A stretch of 64,000 nt of DNA, taken from NCBI GenBank assembly GCA_013334485.1, contig JAAXXL010000004.1:1-64000 (forward strand). The letters run 5' to 3'. Position 1 is the stretch's first letter. Every line of letters begins with the position of its first letter. Below are positions 21,195 to 31,001 of this stretch, one piece after another. The stretch comes from Chlorobiaceae bacterium. GTDB lineage: Bacteria; Bacteroidota; Chlorobiia; Chlorobiales; Chlorobiaceae. The notes under the pieces were generated by a model. It saw nothing but the letters and a program-made list of their open reading frames with translations, was not told the origin of the DNA and did no database searches. A program made the translations under genes and the position numbers.

Positions 21195-21889
21195 TGAAAC
21201 ATATTGCGATCATTTTGGCTCGTGGCGGATCCAAGCGTTTGCCGCATAAAAATATTCTCGATTTTCATGGCAAGCCGTTGCTCGCGTGGACAATTGAAGC
21301 TGCGCTGCAATCAGGGCAGTATAAGCATGTTCTTGTTTCTACGGATGATCCTGAAATTGCAGAAATTGCGCGTGCTTTTGGGGCTGAAGTTCCCTTTTTG
21401 CGAGATTCTGCGGCCGACGATATTACCCCGTCGAGCGAAGCAACTCTTGCCGCGCTCAGGCAGGCAGAACTATACTGGGATGAGCAGTTTGATGCAGTAT
21501 CACAATTAATGGCAAATTGTCCACTTCGTGATGCTGAAGACATAACCGCTTCTGTTCGGAATTTTATGGATCAGGGAGCGGAATCACAGATATGCTGTTT
21601 TCGTTTTGGCTGGATGAATCCCTGGTGGGCAGCCAGAGTGGATGAACAGGGGCGGCCTGACTACCTGTTTCCCGAAGCACGGATAGCCCGTTCGCAGGAT
21701 TTGCCTCCTTTATATTGTCCGAGCGGAGCAATATGGGTTGCCCGCCGCAACATTCTTACGGCAGCAAAAACCTTTTATGTCCCTACGCATATTTTTCACC
21801 CGCTAAGTTGGATTTCTGCTATGGATATTGATGATGCAGAGGACTTTGAAATGGCAAAAGCCTGTTTTCTGATCAAAAGAAATTCATAG
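21194..21889 (+). CDS. pseF: CMP-nonulosonate cytidylyltransferase (PseF/NeuA family)
   Basis: IAIILARGGSKRLPHKNILDFHGKPLLAWTIEAAL; the ORF track begins upstream, ATG at 21194 fits the family. Confidence 0.85.
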   Translation: MKHIAIILARGGSKRLPHKNILDFHGKPLLAWTIEAALQSGQYKHVLVSTDDPEIAEIARAFGAEVPFLRDSAADDITPSSEATLAALRQAELYWDEQFDAVSQLMANCPLRDAEDITASVRNFMDQGAESQICCFRFGWMNPWWAARVDEQGRPDYLFPEARIARSQDLPPLYCPSGAIWVARRNILTAAKTFYVPTHIFHPLSWISAMDIDDAEDFEMAKACFLIKRNS

Positions 21890-21909
21890 TCTTTTAAGTT
21901 CGCTATCGA

Positions 21910-23004
21910 ATGAACATTGCTTTTCGTGCTGATGCATCCCTGCAAATTGGCACAGGTCATGTCATGCGCTGCCTGACACTGGCTGATATGTTGAAGGCTG
22001 CGGGTGCTCAGTGCAGTTTTATTTGCCGAAATCATCCGGGCAATTTGATTTCACAGATTCAACAACGCGGTTTTGCTGTAAAGGCATTACCTGCGCATGC
22101 AGAGGTGTGTTTGAGGGGTGAGGTGCAGTCAAATTATGCCCCCTGGCTTGGTGCCGGATGGGATGAGGATGCCTGCCAGACCAAAGCATGTATTGGTGAT
22201 ATGGCGGTTGACTGGCTGATTGTTGATCACTATGCACTTGATGCACGCTGGGAGAAAGAAGTGTGTTCGCAGTGTCACAAACTTATGGTGATTGATGATC
22301 TGGCCGACCGGCCACACCATTGTGACGTGCTTCTGGATCAGAATTTAGGTCGTGATGTGCGTGATTACCACCAGCTTGTGCCAGAAGGATGTATTATTCT
22401 TGCCGGGCCGAACTATGCATTGCTGCGCAAGGAATTCGCAGCTTTGCGTGATGAAAGTTTGCATCGCCGTACGACTCCTCAACTCAAACATCTGTTGATT
22501 ACGATGGGAGGAGTAGATCAGGCCGATGCAACAGGCAAGGTTCTTGAAGTGCTGCACGATTGCGAGCTGCCTGCGGATCTGCACATCACCGTTGTGATGG
22601 GCATCTATGCGCTGTGGCTTGAACGCGTTCAGTCACTCGCGAGGCGCATGCCGCGCCCAACAGAGGTGAAGGTTAATGTCAATAACATGGCACAACTGAT
22701 GGCTGAAAGTGATTTGGCAATAGGTGCTGCTGGCAGCACATCGTGGGAACGGTGTTGTCTGGGTTTGCCGACATTGATTGTTGTGCTTGCAGAGAACCAG
22801 CGTAAAGGTGCAGCAGCTCTTGAAAGCAGCGGGAGTGTGAAGGTAGTTGAAAGTGTTGACGCTATTGCCAAGGTGCTGCCATCCATGTTCAGCATGCTTG
22901 CTGCATCGAATGTTTTACAACAAGTAGGCAAGAATAGTGCCTTGGTCACTGATGGTCATGGTGCAAGCCGTGTCAGGGATGTTTTAACGGATTGTCATGA
23001 TTGA
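21910..23004 (+). CDS. pseG: PseG-like UDP-sugar hydrolase
   Basis: NIAFRADASLQIGTGHVMRCLTLADMLKAAGAQCSFICR; AIGAAGSTSWERCCLGLPTLIVVLAENQ. Confidence 0.9.
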   Translation: MNIAFRADASLQIGTGHVMRCLTLADMLKAAGAQCSFICRNHPGNLISQIQQRGFAVKALPAHAEVCLRGEVQSNYAPWLGAGWDEDACQTKACIGDMAVDWLIVDHYALDARWEKEVCSQCHKLMVIDDLADRPHHCDVLLDQNLGRDVRDYHQLVPEGCIILAGPNYALLRKEFAALRDESLHRRTTPQLKHLLITMGGVDQADATGKVLEVLHDCELPADLHITVVMGIYALWLERVQSLARRMPRPTEVKVNVNNMAQLMAESDLAIGAAGSTSWERCCLGLPTLIVVLAENQRKGAAALESSGSVKVVESVDAIAKVLPSMFSMLAASNVLQQVGKNSALVTDGHGASRVRDVLTDCHD

Positions 23005-23539
23005 TGACCGGAACGCCGGAGGTTGTCTGAGATCGATGACGGCGGCCGATCTTGAAAGCGTTTTAAAATTACGCAATCATGCCGAAATTCGGCGATACAT
23101 GTTTACGCAACATGAAATTTCAAAAGAAGAGCATCGGTCGTGGTTTGATCGCGCATCGCAGAATACGGGTGTGGAGCTGCTGGTTTTTGAACTGGATAAC
23201 AACTGTTGCGGGTTTGTCCAATTCAAGGCAACACCCTTTCATGGAGTTGTTGACTGGGGCTTTTACGCAGCCCCTGATTCACCAAAAGGAACGGGTAGAA
23301 AACTTGGAGCTGCAGCATTAAAACACGCATTCGAAAAAGAGTATTTGTACAAGATTTGCGGTCAGGCACTCCATTGGAATAAGCCCTCGATTGAATTCCA
23401 TAAATCACTCGGTTTTTTTCAGGAAGGAGTTCTGCGTGATCAGTATTTTGACGGAACGGATTTTCACGATTTGATCTGCTTTGGAATGCTTAAGCGTGAT
23501 TGGGTTGCCAAAGAATCGCAGTCAGAAATAAAAAAATGA
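22997..23539 (+). CDS. pseH: PseH-like GNAT N-acetyltransferase
   Basis: GNAT fold (LRSMTAADLESVLKLRNHAEIRRYMFTQHEISKEEHRSWFDR); between pseG and pseI. Confidence 0.83.
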   Translation: MIDDRNAGGCLRSMTAADLESVLKLRNHAEIRRYMFTQHEISKEEHRSWFDRASQNTGVELLVFELDNNCCGFVQFKATPFHGVVDWGFYAAPDSPKGTGRKLGAAALKHAFEKEYLYKICGQALHWNKPSIEFHKSLGFFQEGVLRDQYFDGTDFHDLICFGMLKRDWVAKESQSEIKK

Positions 23540-24582
23540 TTACAATCGGTAACTGCAAAATTGGAGCGGGCCAGGTGCCCTTCATTATTGCTGAAATGTC
23601 CGGCAATCACAACCAGTCGTTGAAACGAGCACTGGAAATTGTTGATGCCGTCGCCAAAAGCGGTGCACATGCTTTGAAAATACAGACTTACACGCCCGAT
23701 ACCATGACGATTGATCTTGATGAGCGTGAGTTTCACATCAGCGATCCAAACAGTTTATGGGAAGGTAAATCACTTTACAACCTTTATGGTGAGGCCTATA
23801 CACCCTGGGAGTGGCACAAACCGATATTTGATCGTGCCAGTGAACTTGGTCTCATTGCGTTCAGTACACCTTTTGATGATACGTCAGTTGATTTCCTCGA
23901 AAGTCTGGATGTTCCCTGTTACAAAATCGCATCCTTTGAGAACACCGATTTTCCATTGATTCGTCGAGTTGCTGCTACAGGCAAGCCCATGATCATCTCT
24001 ACAGGTATGGCAACCGTTGCTGAACTGGATGAAAGCGTGCGCGCAGCACGCAATGCAGGCTGCAGGGATTTGATTTTACTTAAATGCACCAGCACCTATC
24101 CCGCAACAGCAGAGAATTCAAACTTGTTAACGATTCCACATCTTCGAGATCTGTTTGAGTGTGAAGTGGGGTTGTCTGATCATACACTGGGCGTTGGTGT
24201 TTCTGTCGCTGGCATAGCGCTTGGCGCTACAGTTATTGAAAAACATTTCACCCTCAATCGTGCCGATGGCGGGGTGGACAGCACCTTTTCCATGGAACCT
24301 GCCGAGATGGCTCAATTGATCTCGGAGACCGGACGTGCCGGGCAAGCCCTGGGTAAAATAAGTTATGGTGCCAGTGATGCCGAGAAAAAGTCCCTTCTCT
24401 TCAGACGCTCGCTCTATGTGGTGCAGGACCTGAAGACAGGCGATGTGTTGACTAAAGAGAATGTTCGTGCGATTCGACCTGGGCTGGGATTGCCAACAAA
24501 GTATTTAGAGGTGGTGTTGGGCAAAAGTGTGCAGTATGATGTCAGGCGTGGCACAGCGTTAAGTTGGGAACTTTTCCGGTAA
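23536..24582 (+). CDS. pseI: PseI-like pseudaminic acid synthase (NeuB family)
   Basis: FIIAEMSGNHNQSLKRALEIVDAVAKSGAHALKIQTYTPDTMTID; SAF domain at the C-terminus. Confidence 0.92.
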   Translation: MITIGNCKIGAGQVPFIIAEMSGNHNQSLKRALEIVDAVAKSGAHALKIQTYTPDTMTIDLDEREFHISDPNSLWEGKSLYNLYGEAYTPWEWHKPIFDRASELGLIAFSTPFDDTSVDFLESLDVPCYKIASFENTDFPLIRRVAATGKPMIISTGMATVAELDESVRAARNAGCRDLILLKCTSTYPATAENSNLLTIPHLRDLFECEVGLSDHTLGVGVSVAGIALGATVIEKHFTLNRADGGVDSTFSMEPAEMAQLISETGRAGQALGKISYGASDAEKKSLLFRRSLYVVQDLKTGDVLTKENVRAIRPGLGLPTKYLEVVLGKSVQYDVRRGTALSWELFR

Positions 24583-24589
24583 GGCTGTT

Positions 24590-25534
24590 ATGTATAAAGC
24601 CCTGATAATAGGATGCGGAAACATCGGTGCGATGTATGATTTTGAAGATGAGTCAATATCGACCTATGCGAAGGCTTTCAGCCTTGATCCCGAAATTGAT
24701 TTTGAGGTTTATGACCTTGAACGCAACGTTGCCCGAAAAGTTGCAGAACGTTACGGCATTCGATGGTTGAATGAGTTAAATCCCGCATTGTACAGAGAGT
24801 ATGATATAATTGCGATCTGTACACCAACATTCACTCATCATGAATATCTTTCAAAGATGTTTGAGCATGGGCCGAGGCTGGTGATTTGTGAGAAACCGGT
24901 TGACACTGATCGCACCAGGCTGGAAAAAATTCTTAGCCTTTATCAAACGTCAAACATCAGGGTGATGGTGAATTTTTTTCGACGTTTTCAGCCGGGAATT
25001 ATTCAATTAAAAAAAGAGATTGAAGGTATCCTTGTGGAGGAAAGATGTACCAATATCGTAGTCACCTACCAGAGGGGATTTCATAACAATGCCAGCCATG
25101 CAGTTGATTTGCTGGAGTACCTTTTTGGATCAGAAATTGATCTTTCCGAAGCCCTGATAAATCACAAGGCCTTTGACGAATTCGACACTGACCCTACATT
25201 GAGTCTCTGTTGTGAATGGAATGGTGCACATGTCCAATTTGTCGGGCTGACGTATGCAGAGTTTTCCCATTTCGATGTTGCCATTTATTTTACCAGCAGG
25301 GCTGTTGTGCTGGAGGATTGTGGCAATGAAATTAAAATGCTTGCAGCAACAGCCAGTAGCGGCAACTTCTATTCCAAACTCAAGCTGCAGAAAAGAGAGA
25401 CAGGGGTGACAGAAAACTACATGGAGCATGTTGTCGCCCATGCAAAGCGATTGTTAACGGGTGTGGAACTCAATGACAACTTTCAGGAAAGTGTAAGCAT
25501 TTCACATCGCATTTTACAACTTCAAGGCAATTAG
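24590..25534 (+). CDS. Gfo/Idh/MocA family oxidoreductase
   Basis: ALIIGCGNIGAMYD; CTPTFTHHEYLSKMFEHGPRLVICEKPV. Confidence 0.83.
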   Translation: MYKALIIGCGNIGAMYDFEDESISTYAKAFSLDPEIDFEVYDLERNVARKVAERYGIRWLNELNPALYREYDIIAICTPTFTHHEYLSKMFEHGPRLVICEKPVDTDRTRLEKILSLYQTSNIRVMVNFFRRFQPGIIQLKKEIEGILVEERCTNIVVTYQRGFHNNASHAVDLLEYLFGSEIDLSEALINHKAFDEFDTDPTLSLCCEWNGAHVQFVGLTYAEFSHFDVAIYFTSRAVVLEDCGNEIKMLAATASSGNFYSKLKLQKRETGVTENYMEHVVAHAKRLLTGVELNDNFQESVSISHRILQLQGN

Positions 25535-25538
25535 TTTT

Positions 25539-26903
25539 ATGAGCAAACTTGCAATCCTGGGTGGTACCCCTCTAAGAACTAACGACTTTCCTAACAGAGT
25601 CACTATGGGTGAGGAGGAGAAACGTGCTGCGTTGCGCGTATTGGACTCGGATGTTCTGTCAGGGTTTGTGGGCGCAGCAGGAAAGTTTTTCAACGGAGGC
25701 AAAGAGGTTGTTGCTTTTGAGGAGTTGTGGGCAAACACCTACGGTTTTAAAAATGCGATCAGTGTAAATTCCTGGACAACCGGACTGCAGGTGGCGGTAG
25801 GCGCCTCAGGAATTGAGCCCGGTGATGAAGTTATCTGCCCGCCTTACTCAATGTCGGCAAGTGCTTCCTCAGTATTATTTTATGGGGGAATTCCAATATT
25901 TGCCGATCTTGATCCGAATCGATATACACTGGATCCATTGTCAGTTGAACGTTGTGTTACGCCGAGAACCAGGGCTATCATGGTGGTTCACCTGTTCGGG
26001 TATCCCGCTGATATAGATGCGATCATGGCTATTGCGCAGAGACATAAACTCAGGGTGATTGAAGATGCGGCTCAGGCCCCGGGTATATTTTATAAAGGAA
26101 GACCGGTAGGCACAATCGGAGATGTTGGTGGTTTCAGTCTCAACTTTCACAAGCATATTCATACAGGTGAGGGGGGACTGATAGTTACGAACAGTGACGA
26201 AACTGCATTGCGTTGCCGACTCATCAGAAATCACGGTGAAAACGCAACGGAAGAGTACGGTGTAGAGGATATATCGAACATGATAGGAAGCAACTATCGC
26301 TTTACTGAGCTGCAGGCAGCCATTGGAACGGAGCAGTTTAAAAAACTGAAAGGTTTTCTGACCCACCGCACGCTATTGGCTCAATACCTTGACAGCAGAT
26401 TGAAATCATTGCCCGGTCTGACCATACAGCAGATTGAAAGTGGCAGTACCCACTCCTACTACATGTATCCGGTTCGTTTTGATGAAGAGGTTGTTGGTAT
26501 ATCACGAAACCTTTTTCTCCGTGCAGTTGCGGCTGAACTTCCGAAGCCCAGGTTTTGGGATACAACACCGTTTGCTGAAGGTTATGTAAAACCGCTCTAC
26601 CTCAATCCGATATACCAGAAAAAAATAGCAATAGGGAAAAAAGGGTTTCCGTTTAATTGCAATCCTGGCATTACTTATGAATATCCCAAGGGCTTGTGTC
26701 CGGTTACGGAAAAGCTATATGAAAAAGAGCTGCTGTTGTCACCACTGGTTCGTGAAGGTATGGATATCGGGGATATAAAGGATTTCGCCGATGCTATAGA
26801 AAAGGTTATGGGAAGCATAAAAGAGTTACAAAATCTTTCAGTGGAGTCAGGCAGCGAGTCAGTATACGATGCGGTTAAAGCCATTGATGATAATGTTGAT
26901 TAA
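25539..26903 (+). CDS. DegT/DnrJ/EryC1 PLP aminotransferase
   Basis: NSWTTGLQVAVGASGIEPGDEVICPPYS; FSLNFHKHIHTGEGG. Confidence 0.88.
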   Translation: MSKLAILGGTPLRTNDFPNRVTMGEEEKRAALRVLDSDVLSGFVGAAGKFFNGGKEVVAFEELWANTYGFKNAISVNSWTTGLQVAVGASGIEPGDEVICPPYSMSASASSVLFYGGIPIFADLDPNRYTLDPLSVERCVTPRTRAIMVVHLFGYPADIDAIMAIAQRHKLRVIEDAAQAPGIFYKGRPVGTIGDVGGFSLNFHKHIHTGEGGLIVTNSDETALRCRLIRNHGENATEEYGVEDISNMIGSNYRFTELQAAIGTEQFKKLKGFLTHRTLLAQYLDSRLKSLPGLTIQQIESGSTHSYYMYPVRFDEEVVGISRNLFLRAVAAELPKPRFWDTTPFAEGYVKPLYLNPIYQKKIAIGKKGFPFNCNPGITYEYPKGLCPVTEKLYEKELLLSPLVREGMDIGDIKDFADAIEKVMGSIKELQNLSVESGSESVYDAVKAIDDNVD

Positions 26904-26943
26904 CTTGCAGATAACTTTACAGGTGAATTTTGAGGGGGTATAA

Positions 26944-27486
26944 ATGATTTACAAGTGCAGTGAGGATTATTTTGTCAGACCGCTTTCAGAAAGTGATCTT
27001 GATGGACCTTGGCCAGGTTGGTTTGAAGATCAGGAGGTGTGTCGATACAACTCTCATGGTAAATTTTTTAAATCGCGGGCATTCTTTGTGGATTACCTGA
27101 ATGCATTAAATCGCGAAGATCGAGTAGTCTGGGCGATTTGCCACAGAAATGATGGACATGTTGGAAATGTAAGTCTACAGCAAATATCTCTGATCAACCG
27201 TACAGCAGAATTTGCAATTATATTGGGTGATAAACGACATTGGGGAAAAGGATTGGGATTACTGGTGGGCAGGAAATTGTTGGAGCATGGGTTCAATAAA
27301 CTGAATTTGGAACGTATATACTGCGGAACTACCGCAAGCAATGAGGGTATGAAAAATCTTGCGAGTGCTCTGGGGATGGTCCTTGAGGGTACCCGGAGGC
27401 AACATTTTTTTCTCGAGGGTATCAGGGTAGACATGCTGGAATATGGTGTTTTGCGAGATGAATTTGCAGAGACATCGGTAATATGA
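26944..27486 (+). CDS. GNAT family acetyltransferase
   Basis: FAIILGDKRHWGKGLGLLVGRKLLEHGFNKLNLERIYCGTTASNEGMKNL. Confidence 0.87.
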   Translation: MIYKCSEDYFVRPLSESDLDGPWPGWFEDQEVCRYNSHGKFFKSRAFFVDYLNALNREDRVVWAICHRNDGHVGNVSLQQISLINRTAEFAIILGDKRHWGKGLGLLVGRKLLEHGFNKLNLERIYCGTTASNEGMKNLASALGMVLEGTRRQHFFLEGIRVDMLEYGVLRDEFAETSVI

Positions 27487-28397
27487 TTGCAGTAGTTTCC
27501 CATGATGCTGGTGGTGCTGAAATTTTAAGTAGCTATGTACGAGCGCAGGATCTTGATGTTCTGTATGTGTTAGATGGACCCGCACGCACTATTTTCGAGC
27601 GTAAGTTAGGCAAAATAGAAATTATCGCTCTTGACGAAGCTATACGTAAATCAACATCAATTATTTGCAGTACAAGTTGGGCTTCAGATATTGAGTTTAA
27701 CGCCATCAAGTTAGCGCGTACTGCCAATAAACGTTCAATAGCATTTCTTGATCATTGGGTAAATTACCGGGACCGATTTGTCAGATCAGCCGAAACTGTT
27801 TTGCCTGATGAAATTTGGGTGGGTGATGTTTTTGCAAAAAACATAGCTCAGGAGGTTTTTCCGGACATCGCGGTTACCTTGGTGGATAATCCATATTTCA
27901 AGGATGTACGGAAAGAACTTCTTTCGAATCAATCGTGTCGTCCATCTTCCCAAGACGCCATTTCGATCCTTTATGTTTGTGAGCCAATCAGCAGGCATGC
28001 CTTGCTACGACATGGTGATGCGCGTTTCTGGGGTTATGTTGAGGAGGATGCGCTCCGTTATTTTTTGTCAAACACATCAGTATTAGGTAAGCCGATTGAA
28101 CGAATCCTTATTCGAGCACATCCTTCCGAGAACGCAGATAAATATAGTTGGGTTCAAAATGAGTTTAATCTGCCGATTGAATTTGGTGCAATACGTACTC
28201 TATCTGAGGAAATTGCGGGCTGTGATGTAATTGTCGGATGTGAGTCAATGGCATTGGTAGTTGGGTTACTTGCCGGTAAAAAAGTTATAAGTTGTATTCC
28301 TCCTCACGGCAGAGCCTGTGTTTTGCCTCACACTGAGATCATAAAAATAAAAGATATTATGGAAAATAAACAGTTAATATATCAAAGCAATGAGTGA
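27483..28397 (+). CDS. Uncharacterised surface-polysaccharide protein (glycosyltransferase-like)
   Basis: IAVVSHDAGGAEILSSYV N-terminus; GCDVIVGCESMALVVGLLAGKKVIS resembles GT-B C-terminal patterns. Confidence 0.5.
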   Translation: MIAVVSHDAGGAEILSSYVRAQDLDVLYVLDGPARTIFERKLGKIEIIALDEAIRKSTSIICSTSWASDIEFNAIKLARTANKRSIAFLDHWVNYRDRFVRSAETVLPDEIWVGDVFAKNIAQEVFPDIAVTLVDNPYFKDVRKELLSNQSCRPSSQDAISILYVCEPISRHALLRHGDARFWGYVEEDALRYFLSNTSVLGKPIERILIRAHPSENADKYSWVQNEFNLPIEFGAIRTLSEEIAGCDVIVGCESMALVVGLLAGKKVISCIPPHGRACVLPHTEIIKIKDIMENKQLIYQSNE

Positions 28398-29610
28398 TAC
28401 TTCATCAGAACCAATCAAAGGTATTCAATACTGCATTCGATGCTGTGTACCAGAAACTCAGGAGGGTGTTCAGTTTGATGAAATGGGTATATGTACTGCA
28501 TGCCGATCGTCTGAAGAAAAAATGCACATCGACTGGACTGTACGTGAAAAGCAGTTAAGAAAAATTTTTGAAGAAGCTAAAGCCAGTTCCGGAAATAATT
28601 ACGATTGTGTATTGCCGATCTCTGGGGGTAAAGACAGTTTTTTTCAGGCGCATGTTTTAGTAAATGTCTATGGATTGAAACCGCTTGCCGTGACGTTTAA
28701 CCAAAATTGGGTTTCAGAGACTGGGTTTTATAATCTGCAACGCTGCCTGGAAGTTTTTAATTTGGATCATCTGCAATTCACACCATCAAGAGGTTTAGTC
28801 AATCGAGTGGCGAGGAAGTCGCTAGATGCGATCGGTGATGCATGTTGGCATTGTCACGCCGGGATTGGCGCATTTCCTTTACAAGTTGCAACTCGCTTTA
28901 AAATACCCTTGTTGATATGGGGAGAGTCAACTGCTGAGAGCTCCGGTAAGGCTGCATTTAGTTGTCCACAAAAATTTGACAGGGATTATTTTACAAAGGT
29001 TTCAGCCAAGCTTACAGCACAAGAGATGATTGATGATAAGCTTAGCGCAAAAGATCTTTACCCTTTTGAACTGCCAAGCTATAAAGAAATTGAGAATACT
29101 GGTGTTTGGGGAATTCATTTAGGTGATTACATGTTCTGGGATGACGAACGCCAGACCGAATGGATTCGTGATGTATATGGCTGGAGAGAAACTGAGATGG
29201 AAGGTGCTTTTAAGGGCTATAAAAGCGCTGAATGTATCATGTCTGGTGTGCATGATTTTACTTGTTATCAAAAAAGAGGATTCGGCAGATCAACATGGCA
29301 AGCATCTGTGGATGTTCGAAATGGATTGCTTACCAGGAAAGAGGGATTTGAGTTGATTTGTAAACACGATCAAGAGCGGCCTGATGCACTGGATTACTAT
29401 TTGAAAATTACAGGAATGAGCGAAGCCGAGTTTTATGATATTATGAGAGAAAAAAAACTCAAGGTGTTAAAGGATATTGATTTGCCATACCACCCCAAAG
29501 CGAAGCCGAATGCGGAGCAATTATTTCCATTCGTAGAACAAATAATCCAAAAACATTTAAACCAGCCTGACCCAAGAATCACGAGAGATCAGAAGGAGGA
29601 TATATTATGA
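28390..29610 (+). CDS. WbpG/WbuX-type N-acetyl sugar amidotransferase (paralog 1)
   Basis: YCIRCCVPETQEGVQFDEMGICTACRS zinc-like motif; PP-loop-like LPISGGKDSFFQA. Confidence 0.85.
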   Translation: MSDTSSEPIKGIQYCIRCCVPETQEGVQFDEMGICTACRSSEEKMHIDWTVREKQLRKIFEEAKASSGNNYDCVLPISGGKDSFFQAHVLVNVYGLKPLAVTFNQNWVSETGFYNLQRCLEVFNLDHLQFTPSRGLVNRVARKSLDAIGDACWHCHAGIGAFPLQVATRFKIPLLIWGESTAESSGKAAFSCPQKFDRDYFTKVSAKLTAQEMIDDKLSAKDLYPFELPSYKEIENTGVWGIHLGDYMFWDDERQTEWIRDVYGWRETEMEGAFKGYKSAECIMSGVHDFTCYQKRGFGRSTWQASVDVRNGLLTRKEGFELICKHDQERPDALDYYLKITGMSEAEFYDIMREKKLKVLKDIDLPYHPKAKPNAEQLFPFVEQIIQKHLNQPDPRITRDQKEDIL

Positions 29611-31001
29611 GCAGTATTTTCCTGGAACAATCAATTCCGCAATTGCTTCAAAATATTGAGCAGGGCGCCCTATCCTTTAGAGATCTGGCAGATGTTACTG
29701 TGCAGAAAATAAATGAAAAGGAATCAGAGACATTGGCATGGGTTAATTTTGATTCGGATAAGCTTAGGTTTGAGTCAGAACAGTCTTGGTTAAAATACAA
29801 GGCTCGGGGGTATCTATTGGGGCTTGATGGACTTCCTTTTGGTGTAAAAGATATTTTTAATACCAAGTCATTCCCCACTCAAATGGGGTCGCCTTTATGG
29901 AAAGACTTCACTCCAGGTAACAATGCGAGGGTAGTGGATTCAGTGCTTTTGTCTGGAGGCATTGTTGTTGGAAAAACAGTGACTGCGGAGTTTGCAGTGC
30001 ATGCGCTCAATGAGACATTGAATCCTCATGATTCATCAAAAACACCGGGGACATCTTCAAGCGGGTCGGCTGCCGCTGTAGCCACGGGGATGGTCCCATT
30101 TGCTTTGGCTACACAGACTGCCGGTTCTATTGTAAGACCGGCCAGTTTTTGCGGAGTCTGGGGTATGAAGCCGTCGTTTGGACTGCTTCCTCGTACTGGG
30201 GTACTCAAAACCACTGATTCACTTGACACCATTGGTTTTGTCGCTGCACATGCCAAAAGTTTGAGACCCCTTCTTGACATCGTAAGAGTAAAGGGACCTG
30301 ATTATCCGTATGTCTATCAATATTTAGACAGACACGGATCCTTGCCAAAGAAACAAGGTCGACCATGGCGAGTCGGATTTGTTATGACTCACGTATGGGC
30401 AACAGCTGCACCTTATGCTCAACAGGCAGTCGAAGCACTCGCCAGAAGAATCGGATCTGAAACCGGATTTGAAGTGGAAGAAATTGTTTGGCCGGCTGAT
30501 TTACAGACATCGCATGATATCCACTCAATTATTTACAACAAATCGCTCTCTTATTATTTTCAGAATGAAAAGAAAATGGACTCCCATGTTACGCCAATCA
30601 TGAATAAAATGATTGATGCAGGCGATTCCATAACACCAGATCAATTTAAACGTGCACTTACCGATCAGGAAAAATATTGCGCGAGGCTGGATCAACTCTT
30701 TGCACCGTATGATATTGTCTTATCATTGGGGACATCAAGTTCGGCTCCGTCAAGAGGAGTTGAAGAGTTACCAGACCCTTCATTAATCTGGACTTTGGGA
30801 CATCTTCCGACAGTTGCAGCGCCGGTATTTCGTTCTCCCGAAGCTCTCCCTTTTGGAGTTCAGTTTGTTTCACGCAGGTGGAATGATTACTTGCTTCTTC
30901 AAGGGGTTGAGGAGTTAGTAAACAGGGGTGTTTTGCCTGAGGGTTGTACTCTTACTGCTGAATTGATGCCACAAGTGTCGACTTCTGATGGATTAGTTTA
31001 A
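29607..31001 (+). CDS. Amidase-signature family protein
   Basis: GLPFGVKDIFNTK, GTSSSGSAAAVATGMVPFALATQTAGSIVRPASFCGVWGMKPSFG. Confidence 0.9.
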   Translation: MSSIFLEQSIPQLLQNIEQGALSFRDLADVTVQKINEKESETLAWVNFDSDKLRFESEQSWLKYKARGYLLGLDGLPFGVKDIFNTKSFPTQMGSPLWKDFTPGNNARVVDSVLLSGGIVVGKTVTAEFAVHALNETLNPHDSSKTPGTSSSGSAAAVATGMVPFALATQTAGSIVRPASFCGVWGMKPSFGLLPRTGVLKTTDSLDTIGFVAAHAKSLRPLLDIVRVKGPDYPYVYQYLDRHGSLPKKQGRPWRVGFVMTHVWATAAPYAQQAVEALARRIGSETGFEVEEIVWPADLQTSHDIHSIIYNKSLSYYFQNEKKMDSHVTPIMNKMIDAGDSITPDQFKRALTDQEKYCARLDQLFAPYDIVLSLGTSSSAPSRGVEELPDPSLIWTLGHLPTVAAPVFRSPEALPFGVQFVSRRWNDYLLLQGVEELVNRGVLPEGCTLTAELMPQVSTSDGLV

